64,000 nt of DNA from positions 38,833,825-38,897,824 of the forward strand of contig OY997591.1 of NCBI GenBank assembly GCA_963921825.1. The letters are read 5' to 3'. The notes under the pieces were generated by a model. It made no database searches. It was not told the DNA's origin and worked only from the letters and a program-made list of their open reading frames with translations. The stretch's first letter is position 1, and each line of letters starts with the position of its first letter. Both the position numbers and the translations under genes were made by a program. The stretch is from Erodium maritimum (taxonomy: Eukaryota; Streptophyta; Magnoliopsida; Geraniales; Geraniaceae). Shown here piece after piece: positions 1-9,589 of the stretch.

Positions 1-420
1 CTGTTGGTGTCTTGGGTGGCCATGAGTGCCTGTGGAGTGTTGAACCTGTGTTGTGGGTAAAGCACGGGTTCAACAACCCCACGGGCACTCATGGCCACCC
101 AAGACACACCAACAGTAAAACACGGGTTCAACAACCCCACGGGCACTCATGGCCACCCAAGACACCAACTGTAAAACACGGGTTCAACAAACCCACGGGC
201 ACTCATGGCCATCCAAGACACACCAATAGTATAACACGGGTTCAACAACCCCACGGGTACTCATGGCCACCCAAGACACCAACTGTAAAACACGGGTTGA
301 ACAACCCCACGGGCACTCATGGCCACCCAAGACACACCAACAGTAAAGACACGGGCTCAACAACCCCGCGGGCACTCATGGCCACCCAAGACACAAACTA
401 CACAAACAACCTCCTGGCAT
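1..420. repeat. Tandem array, 56-59 bp units, inside long LTR copy 1
   Basis: At least six units start with CACGGGTTCAACAACCC at about 63, 121, 177, 235, 291 and 350, giving steps of 58, 56, 58, 56 and 59 bases. Each unit carries GGGCACTCATGGCC and CCAAGACA. Related units, in reverse orientation, occur at 8074-8560 and 11320-11560 in the sister LTRs. Confidence 0.9.
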
Positions 421-2113
421 AAACAAACGCCTCCAGTAATTCTAATATCGATAAGCTCACTGCTCCTGCGACACTACTAAGTGTAACATACATTTCTATT
501 GTTCGATACGTTCCCGTATCATACGACACCACCGGTGTCGCCTGCCTTTCTAATATTCGATAAACTTACTTAACCCCCGACACCCAAGTGTCAGATGCAT
601 TTCTACTGTTAACTTTCCCTAGTCAGGGCCGAGATCCGGCTACTTTTACCTACCTCGTATGCTTTCCCCAAAAGCTCACAATCAAGCTCCGGCGTGATCT
701 CGATCACTCGCCTAGCTTTCCCTTTCCTCTGTCGGTGGCACGATCTAATAAGAAGACAATTTAAAACACTTTTAAGCTTGTAGGCATAAACTGAATTTTA
801 ATAAACTTGACGCCCAAAAGTAACCCCGACAATGTCGATCACTCCCAAACTTCCCAATTACTCGACATGGTCAATAATGGACCCGGAAAGGCCCGTTTCG
901 CATGACCCGACGAATCTGCCCGGGATTGGAAAACGTCCTTCCGGGGCTCCGAAAATTCCCGTTTTCGTTTCTACGGTCTTAGAATAATTCAAGGGTTCCA
1001 ATGCACTCGACGGAATCAATTTCCTACTTCCGAGTAATTTAATTCGCGTTTAAAGTTTCCAACCCCGTCAATTACAACTTTCACAATTTAAATCCAAATT
1101 TCGATCCGGGTGTGGATTAACTACTTGGGGAACGTCCTAAACCACCCGAACACGAAAACCCGATACCCGAGCGTGTGAGCCCCACCCGACCATCTTTGGC
1201 CGTGGGTGGCTAGGGCCGGTCCACCATGGTGGTGGCCGGTCCTAGCTCCGGCCAGCCACCATACAAGTCCGGCCAGCCACCACACACGGTGGCCGGAGGT
1301 CCCCCGAGCCTCCGGTCACCGGAAAACGTCCAAACTTCGCTCCCAAACGTCTCCAACGAGCCCCACACCTCAACTCAACCATAAACTACTAGTTTTAACC
1401 CAAACCCTAACTTTCAAACTTAACAAAACGAAAATCGCTCAGATGCTCACCGTAGAGAATAACGGTGTGAACTCGATTCCTTGATCGTTGAGACGATCCA
1501 CCGGTTTGATTAACGGGAAAATCGCAAACCTTAAACAGTCCTTCTCTTTTTCTCTCCTTTTCTCCTTCTCTTTCTCTCTCTAAAAACTCACATGTTCTCC
1601 TTTTTTTTGAAAGTGGTCGAACCCCCTCACCCTTGTAGTCCTCTTGTTTTGTCCCAAAAACCTAACACCACCACTTGTTTGACAAGTGGTAAGTGGGTCC
1701 CACACCTTTTTGGAAAATATCTTCTAGATATTTTCCAATCAGATTCGCGAAATTCGGCTGTTTAGGGCTCCGAACGGGCACTTTTTCCAAGAAATTACGA
1801 AACTTCACGAGCTACAAGGAAACGGCTCAACTAAAACCGCTGCGATGACGGCTAAGCTTTTTGGATTCGAAACGACCTCGAAAGGACCAAAACGTCGCTC
1901 GGTTGACTTTTCCAGCAAAAAGTCAACCTTTCCCAAATTGGTCAGGAAGTTGCCCTGAGTCCCCCAGAACTCACTTTGGTCGTATCGGGGTCAACTTAAG
2001 TCCGGTATGACCCTCGGGGTCAAGTTTAGGTTTATTTAAGTGTCTGTCCAAAAATTTTAAATTTTCCTGTTTTTCGCAGATTTGACTGGCGTTGACCGGG
2101 AGTGGTTCTTACA
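1..2113 (-). mobile_element. Truncated long LTR, Gypsy-type family (copy 1)
   Basis: On the minus strand this begins with TGTAAGAACC at 2113 and runs off the left edge of the window. It shares ordered blocks with the copies at 6254, 9590 and 18927: the GGTCAACGC start, CCAAAACGTCGCTCGG, a TTTTCCAA-rich block, the GGCCGGCCACCATGG block, GACCGTAGAAACGAAAACGGG and the GACAATGTCGA blocks. Its distal end holds a tandem array (see 1-420). No coding capacity is credible; ORFs here are repeat read-through. Family knowledge: a 2.7-3.2 kb LTR with a terminal GGGGCGTGACA and an initiator-Met primer site (seen in copy 3) fits a Tekay/Del-like chromovirus. That lineage call is inference. Confidence 0.8.
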
Positions 2114-2297
2114 AAGCCTGAAGACCAACAATATTTCGACTCCATTAAGGTTTGTAATTTAAAATTTTATTTGCAGCAGTATGATTTTGTGTTTGGTGTT
2201 GTTACGATTCTTCTTTTTGTGTTCTTTAGTTTACCGAAGTATACTCAAATATTTAAGTTTTAAGAAACTATGGCATCCTCAACTCCTAGGTTTTGTA

Positions 2298-3084
2298 ATG
2301 GATCCTATAGTTTCCCCTGGTTTCGATTACCTTAGTGCTTTGCCTGAAGAGTTGAAGTCTCAAATATTCAAAAGGACTCTGGATGATAGCGATGTTCCTT
2401 TTGTCCACCTTTCGATGTGGTAACTGGTTCTGAAACTCTATGCCCAGCATTCAAAATTCTTATTTTCTTTTGTACTCTTTGATTTTCACACACTATTTGT
2501 CTTTGTGGGCTGCATTCAGTTGGAAGGATTTTTATGACTTTATGAAAGAGGATGATGATGTTCTGTTGGCCCTAAATTGTGAATTCCGACCAGAAGTAGT
2601 GAGGAAAGTGACATTCCGCACCCAATCAGTGCTTGAGAGTGCTAATAAAGACGGTAATTTGAATGCTAGGTACCTTCTTGGTCTGTACTATACTTTCAAT
2701 CAGAATAGACCTAGACGCGGCCTTGAATTACTTGAGTTGTGTGACAACTGGTCTACAATGTTAAGACGATATGTCCTTGCAATAGCACTAATCAAACTAG
2801 GTGGGAAAGAGGAACGTGTTGCAGATATCTTCTACAATATCTTTTTTCAGATAACTGATGCAGACAGGGCAATGATGCATTATTGTCGTCGTGAGTTTCG
2901 TGTCATGCTACAATTTGGCAGATGGTCAGATTTGAGGACATCAAGGATTTGCGAAACTCCTCACGATGCTGGCCATTGGAGGCACATAATCGACGATGTC
3001 ACAGGTGCTGGAGAACTTAGATATGGGTGTATTGACTGTTTAATTGACATTGAGGCATCGAAGCTTGCTCATAACGTCAACTAA
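2298..3084 (+). CDS. F-box family protein, two exons (At1g67623/At2g35280-like)
   Basis: Exons are 2298-2419 and 2520-3084, joined across a GT-AG intron (2420-2519, acceptor TGCATTCAG). Together they give 228 codons in one frame, and the splice completes a Cys codon in the F-box. Residues about 10-50 resemble an F-box (ALPEELKSQIF, then a Cys-Trp pair). Residues about 85-160 look like the helical Sel1-like part of this plant family (ARYLLGLYYTF), and the tail is CIDCLIDIEA. The expected role is substrate receptor of an SCF ubiquitin ligase; that is family knowledge. An ATG at 2270 is out of frame and stops at once, so 2298 was chosen. It lies 184 bp from a long LTR start, and the motif found around the neighbouring genes occurs in its 3' flank. 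It may be a host gene or cargo of a transposon. Confidence 0.7.
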
Positions 3085-3237
3085 TTACGCTTTCTCTTAA
3101 CTTGGTTGTTTTTATTGAACTTTTCCCCGTGAATAGTTGAAGATGTTTAGTTTAGTTGGACAACTGGCTTATGTAATTTTTGTTGATGCTTAATATATGT
3201 GATCTAGTTTTTTGTTTGTGTTTCACTAGAGAAGCAA

Positions 3238-3580
3238 ATTACTATCTGTCAGCACTGTGCATGTTAAAAAATTAGTGGTGTGCATGCTAAACTGTCAGTA
3301 ATATGTAAGCTAAAAAGTCTAGTTGCAGAGAAAATGTTAGCAATTTGCATGATCTTAAAAGGTCTTTATTTTATATGTTTATTAAATTTAGATTCATTAT
3401 CTTGAATTCTTCAAAATTTTGATCCAAACATGACAACCATGTACATTTTTTTACATGTCTCAAATTGATTTTATAATACAAATATGAATATTAAATAAGC
3501 TTATATGTCTGAACTATCAGCAGCATGTATTCTAATATTTTAGCGGTGCGTACATTAACCTTTTAGTGGTTCTCAGTACT
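3238..3580. repeat. Dispersed ~22-bp motif cluster (CTATCAGTAGTGTGCAT-like)
   Basis: The AT-rich stretch 3085-3805 has no gene. It holds several degenerate copies of a motif close to CTATCAGTAGTRTGCATRTTAA, at about 3243-3310 (three in a row) and 3510-3575 (three). The same motif appears at 4920-5000, 12830-12905 and 14690-14880. Confidence 0.55.
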
Positions 3581-3805
3581 TTTAATATTTTCTATATTTT
3601 TTTTACCAATATTAAAAATAATCTATCCTTAAATTGATTTTCTGTCAAAAGATCATGAATATAGAAATGTAGAGAAGTAAAAGAAGAACATATTTTATAT
3701 TAAACTGAAGGAAATTACTGTTTTCATTAAATTAAAAACATAAAATCATGAACATGTTCATGATTTTTTTGGAGGAATCCAAATAACAACCAAGATGTGA
3801 ATTAC

Positions 3806-4078
3806 CTAATCCATCTTCTGAATAATTTCCTTAAGCATGACATTAAGCTCCGCAATCTTCTTAATATGGGTCTGGTTTGCATCCTTCTCATCCGGTGTCA
3901 TATCCTTTGCATCCACATTCCATGCATCATTGACCATTAAAGTCACTTCAAGCTGGGTCTCCAACAGCTTCAGCCTCAGCTCCGTGTAGTTTAGCACTGC
4001 CCTTTCATGCTCAATGAGGCGCCTCTGACGCTTGATCTCCTTAGACACTAGACTTTGGATGGATTTGCTTGACTCCAT
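3806..4078 (-). CDS. Small coiled-coil protein, unknown function (90 aa)
   Basis: A complete 90-codon ORF from ATG at 4078. It is rich in Lys, Glu and Leu with heptad-like spacing (residues about 15-50 and 68-90), predicting a helical hairpin. The middle has DAKDMTPDEKD. This aligns with DTKEWSPEEVR in the divergent gene at 4473, followed in both by a helix with a conserved His, Ile and Leu spacing. A TATA-like TATAAATA lies at 4136-4143 on this strand, 58 bp or more upstream of the ATG, with a plausible short leader. I do not recognise the family. The protein could be a transposon accessory protein or a small host protein. Confidence 0.5.
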   Translation of the reverse strand: MESSKSIQSLVSKEIKRQRRLIEHERAVLNYTELRLKLLETQLEVTLMVNDAWNVDAKDMTPDEKDANQTHIKKIAELNVMLKEIIQKMD

Positions 4079-4135
4079 TTGTTTTAACTAGACAAAAATC
4101 TTTTCTTGGTTAGTTTTGGGGATTACTAAAGTGTG

Positions 4136-4143
4136 TATTTATA
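4136..4143 (-). promoter_or_regulatory. TATA box candidate for the 3806-4078 gene
   Basis: TATAAATA on the minus strand, upstream of the ATG at 4078. The 4079-4472 interval is a shared divergent promoter region for the two small genes. Confidence 0.4.
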
Positions 4144-4383
4144 TGGACTGTAGCCCGTGATGTAGTTAGTGGGCAGTTTTAATACCTGCCACATCTTCCT
4201 TAACTGATTGGGTAGTTAAGAAACCGCTTGTATTCTTCTTATATTTTTAAAAATCTATCTGTCTTATCAAAAGTCCAGTTAAACCGTCGTTAAATACTCT
4301 TTAATAAATATTTACACACACATCAACGCTTGTGACGGTTGGTTTTCTCCCTAGATTTAAGGTGGTGGTTCCCTTTCATTCCC

Positions 4384-4392
4384 TATATAAAA
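4384..4392 (+). promoter_or_regulatory. TATA box candidate for the 4473-4736 gene
   Basis: TATATAAAAG follows a CCC tract about 85 bp before the ATG at 4473, the usual plant core-promoter spacing for a leader of about 55 nt. Confidence 0.45.
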
Positions 4393-4472
4393 GAACAACC
4401 GTGTTCTATTCTTTCACATTTTACTTCTACTCAGTTTTTTTTGCAGGAATCCCAACCGCTAGTCTATCATCC

Positions 4473-4736
4473 ATGGCTCCTCCTTCTAATTCAGATTTGA
4501 TCGTTGTAGGGATACGAAAACTGGAGCATTACGCGAGGCTGAGGGCGTATAAAAACGTTGAAGAGAAAATTTTCAGCGTCCAGGCTGATGTCAACGAGCA
4601 ACTGGTGACCCTCACTCACATCGACACCAAGGAATGGTCGCCGGAAGAAGTTCGGAGACATGTAGCGCTCATTCGTCAGTTGAGTGCAATTCTTCGTGTA
4701 TTGGAGCAGTTCTCCAGAGCAGATCAGGTCGTTTAG
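4473..4736 (+). CDS. Small helical protein, paralogue-like partner of the 3806-4078 gene
   Basis: An 87-residue ORF. I chose the ATG in CCATGG at 4473 because it lies downstream of the TATA box. The longer frame back to 4332 would run through that box. The product is mostly helical (HYARLRAYKNVEEKIF, then HVALIRQLSAILRVLEQF) with the motif DTKEWSPEE between. It shares the [D-x-K-acid-x-ST-P-acid-E] motif and the order of helices with the 90-residue product on the opposite strand, but is otherwise diverged. No known domain is recognised. Confidence 0.5.
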   Translation: MAPPSNSDLIVVGIRKLEHYARLRAYKNVEEKIFSVQADVNEQLVTLTHIDTKEWSPEEVRRHVALIRQLSAILRVLEQFSRADQVV

Positions 4737-4914
4737 AGCCCGTTACATGTTTTCCTTTCTACTTATGCTTTTTTTAAATTTGCTGTTTTTGTTGGACTTG
4801 TTGAACTGAATGTTTTAAATCTGCTTTTGTGTTGAACACCTGCTTTTATATATATTTGTTATGTTTAATATTTGTGAACTATTTTTCTGTTTCCGTTTCA
4901 TTATATAAGGGATT

Positions 4915-5065
4915 TAATAATCTATCAGTAGTATGCATATTAACAGATTAGTAGTGTGTATGGCAAACTATCAGATACATGTAAGCTACAAGTCTATTTT
5001 ATATATTTTGTGAGTTAAATATTGTTATGCACTGTTGATAATATTTTACTACACGCAACTCTGTT
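4915..5065. repeat. Dispersed ~22-bp motif cluster
   Basis: Three adjacent degenerate copies (CTATCAGTAGTATGCAT, GATTAGTAGTGTGTATGG, CTATCAGATACATG) lie in the AT-rich 3' flank of the small gene. No gene is seen from 4737 to 5379. Confidence 0.55.
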
Positions 5066-5090
5066 TTTTACTCAACAGTTACCAATATAT

Positions 5091-5156
5091 GATGGCTAGC
5101 ATCCCTTCGGAATAGATGTGCTACAAGCATCCTTTCGGGATGCTTCAAGCACATCT
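5091..5156. repeat. Hairpin module at one side of the MULE-like gene
   Basis: Arms 5114-5132 and 5137-5156 pair at about 17 of 19 positions around a TTTC loop. The core CTACAAGCATCCTTTCGGGA (5121-5140) recurs at 14908-14926 with one mismatch, and a partial third copy sits at 5094-5110. Sequence next to it (CCACCAAT, TATTAG, GTCCATCAG) is similar to the reverse complement beyond the 14902-14926 module, so these may be diverged terminal inverted repeats. Confidence 0.5.
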
Positions 5157-5379
5157 CCACCAATCTATTAGTACTCCTGCACCAGTCCATCAGCAATACT
5201 GTATTATGATTCTTTAACAATTTGAAACTTCAAAACCATATATAACTAAAAACACAACTATTTTAAGCAACAAGTCATCCAAAGTTCCATACCATACTAA
5301 TATTTCCAAAGTGTTCAAAAGCAAGACAAGTTTAACCCAAAATCATTAACATATACTAATAGTTGTTCAAGCTTTCTCC

Positions 5380-6253
5380 TTATTTTTCTGGACAGTTCCT
5401 ATTTCCATGTTTGTTTGACATCTTAAAACATGTCTTGCACTGTCTTAGTGGTTTGCTCGCTGCTTCTACTGCTATTTCGAAATCTGACTGTATTCTTCTG
5501 CTCTTCCGAGACCCTTTGTTGTTTGACTGCGGTGGATTCTGGACCTTCAGCTCTATGGGCCTTTTTATCCTTGTCATTTTCTCCATCTTCTTCTCCTTTT
5601 GCATTTTTGTTGACCTGTAGTCTTCATTGTTGTTGTGTATGGCTGTGTTCTTCAGTGTATCAAATAGGCTCTGCAGATTAAAAAAGGAAGGATCCGGAAC
5701 TTCAATGAGTTCAACAAACCGTTTCTTGATGTCCTCTATCAGTTTTTTCGTATCTTCGGGATCCATCTTTGCCCTTGCTGCTTGGTCTTCTCTGGCTGTC
5801 TCCCTACACCATCTCAGATTCACCATGCTATCTAGGATTAACTTCATCCTTGCATTTCTCATCGCTATAAATATGTGGATGCACAACAAACCTCTTGCCT
5901 GGAATCTCTTGCACGAACAGTCAAAGTGATTCGTGTCCATCGTCCTCGCCACAATGAATTCACTCTTGCTATCGTCACTAATGAAGTATAACTTTGGCAT
6001 TCCTTATCTAGTCTTCTTGTCCTTCATGTTGTAGAGTGTGAGCTTGTTAGTCAGCATCATATACTTCTGCACCTTGAAGAATATGGGCAGTGTGTATAGG
6101 TTCCAAGCATGGCGCTCGAGTTCCATATTTAGCTTGTACTGTGGGTGACAGGTGGCAGACTTCATGGCCAAGTACCTTGTTTCCTCCCTTTGGTTGTTCA
6201 CCACACCATCGACTCTCCACATGAAATGGACCAGCGAGAGATACTTGTCGCTC
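5380..6253 (-). pseudogene. FAR1/MULE-type transposase, C-terminal part (SWIM zinc finger)
   Basis: This is the C-terminal portion of the protein whose N-terminus is at 13343-14496. Reading from 6253 leftwards, the frame is open except for one TAA at 6004-6006. It contains the MULE helical region, a SWIM finger (CSC, then C-x-H: SCKRFQARGLLCIH, about 5880-5930) and a C-terminal Cys-rich knuckle (RQCKTCFK...RNC). Such proteins bind DNA and either transpose Mutator-like elements or, as FHY3/FAR1, act as transcription factors. The frame resumes exactly across the solo LTR into 9499-9589, so the LTR split an open gene. Hosting two LTRs plus the internal stop, it is not functional as it stands. 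Confidence 0.8.
6249..6253. repeat. Target-site duplication CGCTC (left)
   Basis: CGCTC here and again at 9499-9503, immediately flanking the TG...CA ends of the solo LTR. Confidence 0.9.
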
Positions 6254-8229
6254 TGTATTAACCTCTCCCGGTCAACGCAGTCAAACCTGCGAAAAACAGG
6301 AAAAATTTAAATTTTTAAGACTGACACTTAAGTGAACCTAAAATGACCCCGAGTGTCATACCGGACTTAAGTTGACCCCGTTTTTGACCAAAGTGAGTTC
6401 CGGGGGACTCGGGGAAACTTTCTGATCAATTTGGGAAAAGTTGACTTTTCGCTGGAAAAGTCAACCGAGCGACGTTTTGGTCCATTCGAGGACCGTTTGG
6501 GATCCGAAAAGCTTAGCCGTCATTGCAGTGGTCTTAGTTGAGCCATTTCCTTGTAGCCCGCCAAGTTTCGTAATTTCTTGGAAAAAGTGCCCGTTCAAGG
6601 CCCGAAACGTCCGATTTTCGCGAATCTGATTGGAAAATATCAAGTAGATATTTTCCAAAAGGTGTGGGACCCACCTTGCCACTTGTCAACCAAGTGGTGG
6701 TGTTAGTTTTGGGGGGAAAACTAAGGGTGAGGACATATGTGGCCGGCCACACATTAGAAAAAGAAAAAAAAAGGGAATTTGAGTTAGTTGTTTAGAAAGA
6801 GAGAAGAGAGAAGAAAGGGAGAGAAGAAGAAGGAGAAATAGAAGAAGCTAGGGTTTGGAGCACTATTCACGCTCATCCAACCACGGGATCGTCTCGAGGC
6901 TAGGAGAAAGTGCACTCCCCTCGTTCTCCTCTATGGTATACACCGAACCGATTCTCGTTTTAATTAATTTTGGAAGTAAGGTTTTTGTAAACCTATTAGT
7001 TTGAGGTGGTTTTGTTGTTGGGGTAATTGTTGGTGATGTTTTAGAGGTGTTGGAGGCTTGATTGAACGTTTTCCGGCGACCGGGGGCTCGGGAGAAGCCC
7101 GGGCCACCATAGGAGGTGGCTGGACGGAGCTAGGGCCGGCAACCACCATGGTGGCCGAACCTCATTTAAACCCTAGGGCCACGGCCCAAGTGGGCCGGGT
7201 GGGGCCCACAAACTTGGGTGCTCGGTTTTAGTGTTCGGGAGGTTTAAAACGTTCCCCGGACCATTTAGCCATAACCGAATCGAAAATTGGAATTAAATTG
7301 GAAAAGTTAAAATTAACGGGTTTTAGAAACTTGAAACGGTAATTAATTGACTCGGGAGTCGGAATTAAATTCGGTCAAGTACATTGGGACCCTTGAATTA
7401 TTCTAAGACCGTGGAAACGAAAACGGGAATTTTTGGAGCCCCGGAACGGCATTTACAAAACCCGGGAAGATTCGCCATGTCGGGCGAATCAGGCCTTTAC
7501 GAGTCCTTTATCGACAATGTCGAATAATTGGGAAGTTTGGGAGTGATCGACATTGTCGGGGTTAAGTTTGGGCATCGAGTTTAATGGTTTTCGGTTTATT
7601 CCTGCGAGTTGTTAAGTGACTTTAAATGGTGTTCTTTTAGATCGTGCCACGGACCGAGGCAAGGGAAAGCTGGGTGAGTCACTAAGATCATCACCGGAGC
7701 TCGTTGTTTGGCTTTTGGGAGAACACGCACGAGGTGGGGAAAAGTAGCCGGATCTCGGCCTTGACTGGGGAAAGTTAACAGTAGAATTGCATGTGACACC
7801 GGGGTGTCGTGGGTTGAATAGGTTTATTTAAATATTAGAAAAGCATGATACGGGAACGTAGCGAATATGAGAAAAGCATGTGACACTTAGTAGTGTCGTA
7901 GGAGCAGAGAACTTAGCGTTATTAGAATTACTGGAGGCATATGACCATGCCCGGAGGTTGTTTGTGAACTTAGCGATATTAGGAGTACTGGAGGCATATG
8001 ACCATGCCCGGAGGTTGATTGAGAAACTGTTGATATTAGGACTGTTGGAGGCTTTGGTTAAGCCGGAGGTTGATTGATTTTGGTGTCTTGGGTGGCCTTG
8101 AGAGCCCGTGTTTTATTGTTGAGTTTGGGTGGCCATGAGAGCTTGTGTTTTGCTGTTGTGTCTTGGGTGGCCTTGAGAGCCCGTGTACTAAGGTTGGTGT
8201 CTTTGGCTGGCACGACCGAGTTAGAGTCT

Positions 8230-8230
<1 letters not shown>

Positions 8231-8264
<34 letters not shown>
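8231..8264 (+). repeat. Homopolymer run of 34 G
   Basis: An uninterrupted G tract between GAGTCTC and TTGCAAGC, at the place where sister units read CTCGGTAAGTTGCAAGC. It therefore arose by expansion of a GG in the repeat unit, or its length is a sequencing or assembly artefact. Confidence 0.9.
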
Positions 8265-8266
<2 letters not shown>

Positions 8267-8739
8267 GCAAGCATTCTTTAGCTGGCTTACGAGTTAGAGT
8301 CTCGGTAAGTTGCAAGCGTGTTTTATCGTTGAGTTTTGGGTGGCCATGAGTGCCCGTGGGGTTGTTGAACCCGTGTCTTTACCTTTGGTGTCTTGGGAGG
8401 CCGTGAGTGCCTGTGGGGCGGTTGAGTCCGTGTCTTACTGTTGGTGTGTCTTGGGAGGCCGTGAGTGCCTGTGGAGCTGTTGAGTCCGAGTTTTACTGTT
8501 GGTGTCTTGGTGGCCATGAGTGCCTATGAGTGTTGAACCTGTGTTGTTACTGGTTGTTGAACTTGCTTGTGATCGTGTTTGTGATTGTGGTTGTGATTGT
8601 GGTTACCTGAGGTTGGGGGCCCGCTTCATGAAACGGGGGTCCACGAGCACACGCGTCTGCATGTTCAGACGGGGTAGGGGGCCCGCCCGCCAATAAAGGG
8701 GTCCTGGCCGCACGTGTGTGGTTTGGGTTTGTGAGCATA

Positions 8740-8910
8740 CTTTGGCTGGCTTACGAATTAGAGTCTCGGTAAGTTGCAAGCATTCTTTGGCTGGCTTACG
8801 AGTTAGAGTCTCGGTAAGTTGCAAGCATTTTCCGGCTGGCTTACGAGTTAGAGTCTCGGTAAGTTGCAAGCATTCTTGGGTTGGCCTGACCGAGTTAGAG
8901 TCTCGGGAGG
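8740..8910 (+). repeat. Tandem array of ~46 bp units in LTR copy 2
   Basis: Successive units contain GCTGGCTTACGAGTTAGAGT and CTCGGTAAGTTGCAAGCAT. A further unit lies at 8265-8320 just after the G run. Confidence 0.85.
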
Positions 8911-9498
8911 GCGTGAGCGTTCTTGGCAGCTGGTTTGCGATCCTTTGTGATCTTGTTTGGTGTGCGATCCATTGTGATCTTGTTTGGTGTTGCGTAGCTT
9001 CTTTTGAGTCCTTGGAAGAGGTTGTGATCGTTGTGTCGGGTCTAGTTTACGTGTTTGAATGTTGAGTCGTTCGAGGAAGGTCACCGTGGGTGTTTGTCAG
9101 TCAGAGTACTTGAGTTAGGGACAGTGATCCCCAGAGTTGAGTCTGTTGTTGGTGTTACCGGCATTGTCTGCTAATTATGCCGTAGTCAGTCTGTTATCTG
9201 TGATGGTGAGCGAACGCTCACCCCTAGCTGCTTTTCCTACAGGTACTGATCATAGGACGGACTAGGGGAGCTCTCGAAGCTTGTGGAGCTAGGAGCGGAG
9301 TCCGGGTTCAGTCTTTTGAGTCTAGTGACGGATACCTTGTACTTTTGTCCACGTGTTGGGACGTGTTTTTAAGTTGTAAACATTATTTTGATTAATTAAA
9401 TGGAGATTTTAAAGTGTTTATCCAAAACAGGTTTCATTGTTTTATTGTTTTAAAACGTTCGCGTCCCGAGTTCGGTTTACTGAAATTGGGGCGTGACA

Positions 9499-9589
9499 CG
9501 CTCGACTTTCTAAAGGCACGATTTTGGCTCTCATAACGGGATGTCGTCCTCATCAGCCTCGCCATCAGCAAATCATGGAAGTAGGCGGG
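9499..9589 (-). pseudogene. FAR1/MULE-type transposase, middle fragment between two LTRs
   Basis: A 91-bp island between the solo LTR and the next LTR. On the minus strand it encodes the conserved MULE stretch ending in LMRTTSRYES, typical just after the catalytic domain in FAR1-like proteins. It joins in frame with 6253 if one TSD copy is removed. Its upstream partner exon was not found. Confidence 0.8.

Larger units (their letters stand above)
6254..9498 (+). mobile_element. Solo LTR, long Gypsy-type family (copy 2, 3245 bp)
   Basis: Starts TGTATTAACC, ends GGGGCGTGACA, and is flanked by a perfect 5-bp TSD. No primer site or internal domain follows, so this is a recombination-derived solo LTR. 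Order inside: U3-like opening, purine-rich GAGAGAAGAAG tract (6790-6850), GGCCGGCCACC blocks, GACAATGTCGA block (7500-7560), array of about 58-60 bp units (8074-8560), a run of 34 G (8231-8264) and an array of about 46 bp (8740-8910). It is inserted in the FAR1/MULE gene. Encoded ORFs are repeat artefacts. Confidence 0.92.

Noticed and set aside
12-422. 136-codon ORF with repeated PTGTHGHPRHTNS peptides
   Set aside because: It is a reading of the 56-59 bp tandem array in an LTR; unit length variation would break it in other copies and no domain is present.
5114-5180. Helitron 3' end (hairpin followed by CTRR)
   Set aside because: The hairpin is followed by CTCCACC and CTATTAG, not CTRR at the required 10-12 base distance, and no matching TC start was found.
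5380-5929. Plus-strand ORFs over the FAR1 C-terminus
   Set aside because: Shadows of the minus-strand SWIM-domain coding sequence.
8058-8349. Poly-Gly and poly-Pro ORFs on both strands
   Set aside because: Created solely by the 34-base G run.
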